Part shown: positions 45,701 to 57,700 of the stretch, piece by piece
How the letters are laid out: the number at the start of each line of letters is the position of its first letter
Position numbering within the stretch: the first letter of the stretch is position 1
DNA from: Asterias amurensis
Taxonomy: Eukaryota > Echinodermata > Asteroidea > Forcipulatida > Asteriidae
Direction of reading: 5' to 3'
Assembly (NCBI RefSeq): GCF_032118995.1
Contig: NC_092648.1
Location: 4,603,001 to 4,667,000 of the forward strand
DNA: 64,000 nucleotides
The notes under the pieces: generated by a model
Told to the model about the DNA's origin: nothing
Database searches by the model: none
The model's input: only the letters and a program-made list of their open reading frames with translations
Program-made: the position numbers and the translations under genes

Positions 45701-48700
45701 CTTAAGCAAGACACTTCACCATTGCTTCGTCCTTCGAATGGGACGTAAAGCCGTTGGTCCCATGTGTTGTGTAACGCATGTAAAAGAACCCAGTGCACTT
45801 TTCGAAAAGAGAAGGGGTTCGCCCCGGTGTTCCTGGCTGTGGCTGCTGTATGCGCCGTAGCACCTTGTAAACCCTTATAAGGTGCTAAATATTTGGGTCT
45901 CAAAATTCATCACTGCAATAACCTATCTTTCTGAAAGTTTGTAAATACTCAGCGCCTTGAGTACCTTGTTTGGTAGATACGTGCGCTATATAAGACTTCG
46001 ATATTATTATTAATACACATGTTATCATGAGTGGACATTATCACTCATGATATACTATTGACTTTGGGATGTACCAAGGCAACAGAAATCAGGAAGATAA
46101 ATTTTGTTTGGTAAAGAATTTCGCAAAAAGCCTTGAAAAAAGCTGGGCATTTTAGGTTTAAAACGCAATAAAAAACATGCACTGAAAGAGTTCAGAAAAG
46201 AGGTGTCAAGGTGATTCGAAAAAGTTGGGTCTCTAGCAAACTTTGGCACCCAGGTATTTGCTATGTTAAATATTAAGGGAACACGTTGCCTTGGGTCGGA
46301 CGAGTTGGTCTATAAAAAGCGTTTTTAACCGTTTGTTATGAAATGCATGTGGTTAGAAAGATGTTTTAAAGGTAGAATACAATGGTCCACACAAATTTGC
46401 CTCGAAATTGCACGGTTTTCCTTTTACTGTGCGAACTAACACGATTGGCCATTTATGGGAGTCAAAAATTTGACTCTCATAAATGGCCGGCCTTGTTAGT
46501 CGAAGAGGTAAAAGGAAAACCGTGCAATTTCGAGGCATGTGTGTGTGGATCATTGTATTCTACTTTTACAACATCTTCCTACCCATATGCATTTTATATC
46601 AAACGGTTACGAATGCTTTTCAAAGACTAACTCGACCGATTCAAGGTAACGTGTTCCTTTAAAGTTCACATGTTACACTAGGAAATAATTCAGTCACAAT
46701 TCACACTAAGAAAAAAGGTGAACATGGCTGGAAAAAGTAGGGTCTCTGTTTTATGAGGAAAGCCTTGGTAAGATGATTTTGAATAAAAGATTTACTTATC
46801 AGTTTTTATGCCCCAAACTTTGAATCCGAGAAGTGTTACTGCAGTTTGTGTATTTCTGTAGGGAAATTTTTTTCTGCGCCAACATATTTGCTTTGGATTT
46901 TCAGTTATATCTCAAAAATGCGATCATTTTTGTATATATCTACATTTATATAGAATTAAAACAATCAAATTGTTTCAAAAACCAAAGGTATACTTTACCT
47001 TTAAGGTCAAAGGACCTTAATTATGTAATTCAAGACATATAAGTTTGCTGCTGTTATACTTGCATTGTCTTTTTGGTGTGAAAACTGACCAACAACGAAT
47101 TGCTTTGCTAGGTTTTTGAAGCTCCGCTCGACGAGCAAACCCAAACCAGGTTTGAAGAAACTGTTTGGTGAAGAACATACGAGCCAAGACCAGCTTGATG
47201 AACTACTAGGACTCTGTACTGGAAAATTTACAGATGGTAAGGATAATAATATTTTCAACAATATTTATTTCCATTTCACATAATGTGTGTTCTGGTATTA
47301 TACCAAATGATGATTTACATTAAAGACACTGGACCCTATTGGTAATTGTCAAAGACCAGTCTTCTCACTTGGTGTATCTCAACATATGCATGAAATAACC
47401 AACCTGTGAACAATTCAGCTCAATGGTTCGTCAAAGTTGCGAGATAATAATGAAAGAAGAAACACCCTTGTCACACCAAGTTGTGTGCTTTCAGATGCTT
47501 CGGTTGGAGACCTCAAATTCTTAATCTGAGGTCTCGAAATCAAATTCGTGGAAAATTCCTTCTTTCTCAAAAACTACATTACTTCAGAGGGAGCCGTTTC
47601 TCACAATGTTTTAAACTATCAGCAGTTCCACATTACTCGTTACCAAGTATTGGTTTTATGCAAAAAATCATTTTGAGGAATTACCAATAGTGTCCAGTGC
47701 CTTTAGCACAGAATATATGATACTAAATAATAGTTGGAATAGGGTAGAGTTTAGAGTGAATTAGAGGCAGTCCCCGGTAAGCGTTTGCTCGATTTGGGAA
47801 TGCCATACAGTACAAGACAGACAACGGACACTAAAGACAAAAAACATTTACAGACATACGGACAGACAGACAAGAGGACACAAAACACTTTGAAATTAAA
47901 CAAATGTTTTTGGGATTGAGGCATTGCATGGTGAGGTATCAATGTATATGTGGTTTGCGGTAACACTTTGTGTATGCACCCTACTTGCTGGATAGATGGT
48001 TGTTTGCCCTGGTCAAAATTCAATTTGAACCTTAGTTAAACATGGATTAACCGGAACCAATTGGAAACCAGTTGATAAAAGTTTTAAAACAGTAAAACCA
48101 GGTGGTATAATATGGAATTTGAACAAAACCAGTTGGTTTATACAAAGTTAATCTATTTGAACAGAGTTAAAATCAGTCGGTTATATAAAAAGTTGACTCC
48201 ACAAAATGGCATGTCTTGTTAGTTCATGACCTATATAAGGAATACCGAGCAATTTCAGGAAAAAATTTGTGTGGATCATTGTATTCTACTTTTAAAACAT
48301 CTTTCAAACGATATGCCTTTTATGACTAAACGGTTACAAATACTTTTTGTAGACTAACTCTACCTATCTAAGGCAAGTGTTCCTTTAATTTATGTTAAGT
48401 GCACTGGGTTCTTTTACATGCCTTACACAACACACGGGACCAATGGCTTGAGTCCCATCCGAAGGCCGCAGCAATAACGGTTAATTGTCTTGCTAAAGTG
48501 TCTTGCTAAAGGACACGAGTGTCACGACGTGACCCTAACCCACACTCTGCTGAACAGAAACACCAGAGTTTGAGTCCAGTGCTCTTTTCCTCTTGGCCAC
48601 GACACGTCACCTTTTACACTCCCTTTTATAAATTCCCTGGATTTTGATTTTTTTTTTTGCAGAGGGAGAGAGTTCCAGCAAAATTAGGAAGGGTCTGTTT

Positions 48701-51700
48701 TCTGAGCTAGGCAGCCAGCCTGTAGCGGACACACAGGGCAACATGGACGAGTTACTAGGACTTTGCTCTGGGGTATTCGCTGGGTAAGTTAGATTGTGTG
48801 TGTTTTTTTATTTAACTTTTGTATGATTTGGGAACTGGTATACAGGCCTGTACGCTTTTTTGTTTTTTTTTGTTAAAGGGCAAAGGCACAAAGGCATTTT
48901 CTTCTTGGTAAAGTGCACCCTATGAGGAAACTGTAAATTGCTACTGGAGTATTTCAAGGGCACCAAGGCAATCACAGAGGGCATATTGCCCTAATTGCCG
49001 CTGTAAAGTATCAGTCCTGGGGTTAGAAAAATCTAACGTGTTTATTTTCTTTGTACTTCATTGACACTCAGTGCACTGTAGTGTTGTTTCTACTTATAAA
49101 CAAATATTTATAGAGCGCCTTATGCGAGGGCGTCAAGGCGCTTTGTCAGGTAAAAAGAGAAGCAAAAACATTTTTAAAAAAGTGAAAACTGCTCAAAGCC
49201 TTAAAAGTTTTCAAAGACTCATTCAAGAGATATTTAGCTATTAAAGGCGACGGTTTAAATAAGTAAACCAATGGGTGAGGGGAGAGGTTACCGGCACACC
49301 CATCCTCAGCATCTGGCCATTACAGTAAAAAGCTAGCAAATAAAAAAATGTTTAAAACACTTTCCAGTCAAAAAGATGCTATCCAGAAAGAACACAAAAA
49401 GTCCACAACATTGAAACATAGAACCATATTTTCCACAAGTTGCTGATACTTTTATAATACATCCATGCACCTGATAAAAAAAAACAATGTTAAATTTGCA
49501 ATCATGATACTTAAAGTTGTTTCTATTTCGAAAACTCTGGACTATTCTTTCCAGTCAAAATGATGCAACCCAGAAAAGAAAAGAAGTCCACGACCATGAA
49601 ACAGAAAACTATAGACAAGCTTCTGAAATTTTTTAAAATACACCATTGCACTTGATAGAAAAACCAATGTTAAATTTGCAACCATGATACTCTAAGTTGT
49701 CTTTCTATTTTGAAAACTCTGGACTAATCTTTCCAGTCAAAATGATGCCACCCAGAAAAGAACACAAGAAGTCCATGATAATAAAACGGAAAACCATAGA
49801 CAAGCTTCTGAAACTTTTAAAAATACATCATTGCACTTTATAGAAAAAACAATGTTAAATTTGCGATCATTATACTCAAAGTTGTCTTGGTATTTTGAAA
49901 ACTCAGAAAGGCCACCCAGAAAGGAACCCAAGAAATACACGACAATGAAACGGAGAACCATAGCGAGTCATCCTTTCACATCTTGTCCGACACTGAGGGT
50001 AACCATGGTGATGATGATGACATCCCAGTCGTCCTTAGCGACGAGGAGGAGGAGATGAAGCCCAAGAAGAGAAAGAGGATACGAATGATGGAGATGAGAG
50101 ATAGTGAAGAGGAGTTTGAGGATGCGGGAGTAGAGGCGGAGGAGGAAGAGGGAGGGTTTGACTCAGAAGATGAGTTGAGTTTCATGGTCCAGCAGGAGGA
50201 AAAGCAGAAGAAGAAAATGTTTACAGGAAAATTACACCAAGACAAGAACAAGAGAAAGTAAGACAATTTATTTAATTCATTTTTCCTCTTCTTTTTCATT
50301 AGTATACTTTTCAAGTACAAGTCTTTGAATAAAGGGTTTGGTATCTTTTGTAAGGCAAGTTTTTGGCCATAACATAAATCCCTACTCACTGTGCATGAAG
50401 ATGTATGTAATATAATTTACCTGGTACACCAAAATTGATACATTTTCAGCACGTACACGCTTGTGCGCGAAGTGCCAATGAAACTAAGATGAATAAACAT
50501 TCGATACAGTGCAAAGCGCAAACACAGCTAGTTGTACACAATGTATCCTGGTTTAGGGGCCATTTTCAGAGCTGGTCTTTATATCACTTGTTAATACACC
50601 CCCATGTTTAATCGCGTTTTGACCAATCAGAGTGTGTAAACTGTCCAAGGTATAATACTTAAAGACACTGGACACTATTGGTATTCGCAAAGACCAGTCT
50701 TCTCACCTGGTGTATCTCAACATATGCATAAAATAACAAACCTGTGAAAATTTGAACTCAATTGGTCGTCGAAGTTGCGAAATATCAATGGAAAAAAAAA
50801 CACCCTTGTCACACGAAGTTGTGTGCTTTCAGATGCTTGATTTCGGGTCCTCAAAATTTAATTTTGAGGTCTCAAAATCAAATTCGTGGAAAATTACCTC
50901 TTTCTCAAAAACTACATTACTTCAGAGGGAGCCATTTCTCACAGTGTTTTATACTATCAACAGCTCTCCATTACTTGTTACCAAGTAAGTTTTTATGCTA
51001 AAAATTATTTTGAGTAATTACAAATAGTGTCCACTGCCTTTAATAGTAATAATAATAATCTTCTTTCTTCTTTATAGAGTATCCAGGGCGTTTTTTGAGA
51101 ATGAGGCTGAGCTGTCAGGGAGCGAGTATGGATCTGATGAGGACTACGATGCTGACGATATGCCCGATGAGCTGGAGCTAGGAGAAGCAGATAAAGACAA
51201 CGTTGGCACTGAAGATCAACTCAGAGAAGGAGTCAGCAAAGTACACATGTAAGTCTGTCATTATAGGGGTGAGAAATATAATCAGACTTTTATCTGTATT
51301 CAGACTTTTTTTTTTAAGTGTTTCCTAGTCGAGCAATAATAATAATCATAATAGTGGCTTCTTAAGTGCTCAGGTCAGTTAGCAGTGACACTCATGGCGC
51401 TCTAACATTATTACCCCTGGTCACTGGGCCTTAAAGGGTGGCTGCAGTTTTTTTTCTTTTCATTTAAACGATTAAACATGACTTTTTAAACCTGAAATAT
51501 TTTATATATTTTTTATTAAATGCGCAAGTATTTTTAAAATGGTTTTCAAGAGATAAGGGGAACCCGACCCGCCCCTAAAAGGGAGCCTTCATTTGCATAA
51601 ACGTGACGTCATGTCGGTAACCCGAGCCGTCGGGCCCCCTGGTTGTGTGCATATAGAGACGTGTGCACTGTGTGGCCTGGTACCTAGGCGCGTGTATTTA

Positions 51701-54700
51701 GGGACCAGACTCTTTTTGCCGACGATATGTTTGAATTCCCGACGTGACGTCGATGGTAGGGGCCGGAAACAATCCACAAAAGGGGGGGGGGGGGATGACT
51801 TATTCGCTAAGTACGCAAGTCAGATATGTCGGGAATAAACAAAACACATTTTATTGATGTTCAATACATATATCAGAAATAAATGACAGCAAAATTAACT
51901 GTTTTATTTGAATTCACTGCAGCATCCTTTTAAATCATTCCAAAAACCATCTCAGCTCCCTGGGGAGTATGCAGCCTGTGCAACATTAATATGCAGTACT
52001 CGGCTAAATCAATCACATGAACCATCTCTGCCCTAACAGGTTTTTTAAAATTTTTTTTAAATTTTTTTTAATGTCGCCAGACACACAAGGCCTGAAGGCC
52101 ACTTCAAGGTGTGGGCTACAATTATTTTTGTCCAGAGGCCATTGCCACCTACTCCTAGGGCTGAAACAGGGTTACCCCTTTTACAGTCCATACCGATGTA
52201 GGCTTGGGTATCATCAGTCCGAAGCTGGCCGGTAGAGCAGAAAGCACTACCTCCCCAATTTTATGGTACTCATTTACCCTTGGGTAGAGAGAAGCATTTA
52301 TAGTTAAGTGTCTTGCTCAGGGACACGCAACCGGGACTCAAACCCACACTCTGCTGAACAGAAACACCAGAGCTTGAGTTCCCATTTCATAGCGCTGCTT
52401 ACCATTAGCACACGAAAAGCCATGCTAACCTACCGGTGCTTACTGCAAAAAATAATGATGTCGTATTGCAAATCCATGGTGAACGCGCAAGATGGCGGCC
52501 TAATTTTCATGCTTATCTGTGAAATACTCTCACGCTGCAGTAAGCACAAAAATTTGCTTACTGTTAAGCTATTAAATTTGGCCCAGGACTTACACTTCTT
52601 ATCCTGAATGATCAACAGGAAGACAATGGAGGACGACGATGCAAGACAACTCCGTCTCTACAAGGAGATGTACCTCCCTGATGGGGACTTGTACTCTGAC
52701 AACAAAGGGCGGACTAGACAGTTCAGATGGAGAAACCTAGGTAAATCAGGGGTCAATTTCACAAAGATAGTCCTTACCAGGGTTGTTGCTAGACAAATTT
52801 TAGTGGTGGGCAATAAATACAACAATTACAAAGTCCGCCAAGGGCGAGCGGATCAACAAAACTAATGGGGACAGGTTTTCAAACTGTTCCTGTTATGGGG
52901 CTATGCAATAAGTTGAATGGCCTTTTGACTGTGTTCAATGCACAGTGGACAGTGTTTTGAAATCTGTGCTGTGCGGCACAATGTATTTTTCTCAGAGTGC
53001 TGGACAAAAATTGAGCCCTGGCCCAGCACTGCCCACCGTGGCTACAACACCTTACGCTAGTCCTAAGTTAGGACTAGTATCTCTTCCGAACTCGAGATAA
53101 GACTAGTCTTAACTCTTTGTGAAATCCATCCCAACAGGGCGATTTCTAGGCAGCCAACTGCACTGATTTATAATTTGTTAATGAGAGAACGCTTGACATT
53201 ACAAGGCTACAGATGGCCACTCCAAGGTGAGGGCAACACTCAACTGATTTAGGATACATGTATGCCCCAATCGATTGCCACCAGAGGCACTCTGTTACTC
53301 ACTCTTGGGGCTGAAACACGGTTATGACGGTCCGTAAGGATGTAGGCATGGCTATTATCAACTAAGACTCTTTGCTGGTAGAGAAACCAGCCTCTTTGAC
53401 TAACCTACTGTGTAGTCACTTTGACCTTACCGAATCACTTTTTGTGGCGCTATATCACATCGTCCTTTGCATCAATGAAACAAGAACAGCTTCCTATGTG
53501 TTCTTGATACACAAGATTACACCGCCTGAACTCGATCTTTAAGTCTCAGAGCTAATAATGGGTGTTTCTTTCTTAACAGATGGTGATTCTGAGATGAATT
53601 CCTTCCCAGTCAATTCCGATGATGAGGATGGAGAGGGTGAGAAGGATGAGGACACTCAATGGAGGATGGAACGCCACAAGAGAGAACAGTGGCTCAGTGA
53701 ACAAAAGACGGTGGGTGATCAAGAATACTCATACAGCATTATCCTTGGTCCCAAGTAGCTAAATCTACCAAGAGTTCTTTTGAGAACCACCCCTAACTCT
53801 TTTAGAGATAGTCATTACATGGTCTTACCGCAAACCTTTCCATATCGTATTTCCACCATGCAAAGTTTCAAATCCTACTTAGCTAAGTCTCACAAAATTA
53901 CGCTCACCAGGATAAGGTTACAAGCCAAACTACCATGGCCCAATTTCATAAAGCTGTTAAGCAGAAAATACTGTGTGACAAATTTCTTTGCTAAGCAAAA
54001 ATTGTTCGGGGTACCAGGCAGCCACAATAATGCATGTAATTTTGGCTGGTAACCTGTTTCTGCTAAGTAACCCTATTCTCTGCTTAGCAAGCTTTTGTGC
54101 CTGCAGGCTTTATGAAATTCGGCCCATGTCACAAGTACAATTAGCTAGATTTTTCGAGTCCAAACTTCTTAAAAGTGAAGCAAATCACAAAGATGAGAAA
54201 CAAACAAAAATTTGTTTAAAAAAAAGTTTCCTGTCCAAGAAAAACCTCTCTCCAAAAGCCCCGACTTTGTGTACTATCACTATGAATGTCGATTTTGTGG
54301 CGTGTCATGGCCAAGCAGATAAGAGCACTCAAGCTCAGATATTTCTGATCAACAGAGTGTGGGTTCGAGTAACAGTTGTGACTTTTGTGTCCTTTAGCAA
54401 GACACTTGACCATGATGCTTCGTCCTTGGGATGGGACGTAAAGCCGATGGTTCCGTGTTCTGTGTAAGTCATGTAAAAGAACCCATTGCAATTATGGTAA
54501 AGAGAAGGGGCACCATGTAAACCGTTACATGGTGCTATAAAGAAATAGTTCCCATACTTCAGTACGGAGCTCCTTATACCTTTGCAAGAAATAATACTGA
54601 GCGCTTTGATACACCCTTAGGGGTGTGATCAAGCGCTGTATGAGAACCAAGTATTATTATTATTTCTTATTATTTCTCATTTCAGGAGAAACCCAAAGGC

Positions 54701-57700
54701 GAGGCTGCTAATGATATTAACAGTGATGAGGAAGAGAGCAGTCAGTTTGATATCTTCATGAAGACGGCCGTCAACAAGAAGAAGAAAGGTAGTTGTTTAT
54801 TACCAGTAAGCTTAGGCGCCTAGTGCAGAAGTCGCGACTATCGATTGCTTAGTCGAGTCGTGACTACCTTTTCTCAAGTACTCAGTTAATTGTGAAGCCA
54901 CCACTACTACAAAAATAACCGCGACTACCTACTAGGTGAACCAAATGAGTCGCTCATGACTATTCATGACAACATAATTTACGAAAAGAACTAGATGCTG
55001 CTGGATGCTCTTTCATTTCATTCAACAGAAAAGCAGTTGACATTTAAAAGTATGGTTGTCCCATAGAGTTATATATAAGAACTAGAGGGCGCATGGGTGG
55101 TGCTTCTTGCACAAATGCGACGGGACCGCAAGGAGACACGTGCACCCCATTCTGTATGGTTGTCCCATAGAGTTATATGTAAGAACTAGAGGGCCCACGG
55201 GTGGTGCTTCTTGCACAAACGCGACGGGACCGCAAGGAGACACGCGCGTTAAATATGAAACACACGTTAGATTTGGTGTTTACTGACCGCTACGCGATGC
55301 TTTTTTTTCAACTTACAAAATGGTCACACAAACACACGCTAAGCAATGCCTGTTTTGTCAACTTAGAAAATGGCCAGTGCGCCCCGTAGTTCTTATATAT
55401 AACTCTATGGGTTGTCCCTGCAAACAGACAAAAATAGTCTGGTGGTTATATTAAGCATTGTACATTCGCAATGTATTCAAGGAACAAGGCGTATATAAGA
55501 CGGCAGACTTAGGCCGTATCCGAATTGGCAGCTACAGCTATGGCTAGATTTCCGCGTCATCATGCGTTGAACTGAAGTGTAGTAGGATGTCCCTAGCAAC
55601 ACCCTCAGCAACAGCCGTAGTTGTAGCTGTAGCCACCAATTCGGATACAGCCTTACAAACAATGCAGGATTTGCATGAAGACAAAACAGTTAACAAATTG
55701 ATTTGCCTTGTATTATTTAATGATACAGAAACCAAGCGTGAAGATGCAATCGGAGAGGAACCACCAACAAAGAAGGATACGGACACCAGAATAAAATCAC
55801 CTAAACCAGTCAAGGTAAATAAAAGAACAAAATCAGTTAATATCCCCCCCAAATAACTATTACAGGTGAATGTGAGCTATCATAAACATATTGTTATTAG
55901 TGCAAAGTAGATTGGTGTAACCAGTTGATAGGTACCCTCCCCAAACATCAAATGAATAGTTTATATTATCAAATGATATACTTATTATAACAAACCAGAT
56001 TGAAAAGTCACAGATTAAGAACAACATCAGACTCAAGAACTGGTGTTTCTGATCAGCAGAGTGTGGGTTTGAGCCCCAGACGTGTCTTTTGGATGGGACG
56101 TAACGCCATTTGTCTTATGCGTTGTGCATGTAAAAGAACCCAGTGCACTTTTTATTTATCGAAAAGAGAAGTGGCTTTCCCTGGTGTTTGATTGGCAGCA
56201 TATTGCGCCACAGCACCTTTGTAAACTTCCTCATAGGGTGCCCTTTACCAAGGAGAAAATGCCTTGGTGCCCTTGCCATTTAAAAAACAAAGCATATAGG
56301 CCTGTTGAAATGCGCTATGCTTTAAGGCTAAGTCACACAGGCCCCGATAACAAGATCGAAAACGACGATAAAAATGCACGCCCTCGATTGGTTGAAATGC
56401 TCCACGCAGAACACGCCCACGCTCATTCAACCAATCGAGGGCGTACATTTGTATCGTTTTCGTTCTCGTTTCGGGGCCTGTTTGACTTGGCCTTTACAAG
56501 AACTTGTTATTATTGTTTTTATTCTCCCTGTCTGTTTAGTTCCGTCATGGCTCTTTCTTAAAGAGGAGCAAAGGGGATTTGGCTAAGATTGCATCAATGA
56601 TGAAACCACTGACCAGTAATCCCACCTCCAGAGGATCCAGAAGTGTCCTCTTCCAATCCATCGCCACCCCAGCAGAGGAAGACGAGGACCAAAAACCACA
56701 GGTATTATTATTATTTCATCTTATCACAGCATGCAAAACAAAGATAACATTTTCCTTTGTACCAGTATCTTCTTGAGTCTGGCTATGTCCCGTAGCCTTA
56801 CGTCTCAAGGATTTTCTAAGGATGCTCGCTGTTCCCAAAAGCGCCGCTTGCTGCAACAGATCTATTTGCACATTTGCCCGATTTCGTCTTCTTCTATTTC
56901 GAGTGGTGTCCTCGGTCAATGATGTTACAGCTGATTGTCCCCAGATCCACCTGTCTCTCATGCATGTGGATATTTCTCCAGCTGTCACAAACCCAGTGTC
57001 CCTTCTGATGAGTAGATCAGGTCAAATGACCTCAACCTCTTTGGGCTTTGACCTTGCTCAGACTCCCAGAGGACAAACTTTCTGGCTGGAAGCTCAGGGT
57101 GGCGATAGCAGTGCCCTGCAAACTTCACTCTTTTTGCAAAGATTTTGGCCTTAAGCTTGGGATCCCTAGATAGAGGTCTTATGAGTTGGAAATTTGTTCT
57201 TCCCTCCCGACACCAAGTTCCTGGCGTAGCATTCTGGTGTAGCAACCATAAAGTTGTTTTTCTAGAACAGATGTTTCCCCAATGGTTCAAAGTTTCACCT
57301 GCCACATCTGACGATATTCCCTGACTAGTAGAGTTCAGTGAGCCAACAAAACATTTGCACAACGAAAATCACTCCCTGTTAGAACAAGTTTAGTTGTATA
57401 TTTTGTTATGCAAGTCTCCACTTCAGGTGTGGGCTTCAATTATTTTTTAGGGACCGTTGCCACCTACTCCTAGGGCTGAAACAGGGTTACCCCCACTACA
57501 GTCCATATGGATGTAGGCTTGGGTATCATCAATCAGAAGCTTGGATGGTAGAGCAGAAACCACTTTGAATCCAGTGCTCTTAACAGCTAGGCCATGACAC
57601 GCCACAGTTTTTTTTTTATGATGAGTTTGTTTTGTTTTTTGACAGTTGCGGCGTTCAACCAGTGAGAGTCCATCATCCCAAGCCCCCAAAGCCAAGAAAC

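Noticed and set aside
51770-51800. G-run near a possible 5' end
   Set aside because: Homopolymer in claspin intron 16 without paired structure or exon nearby; no evidence of function.
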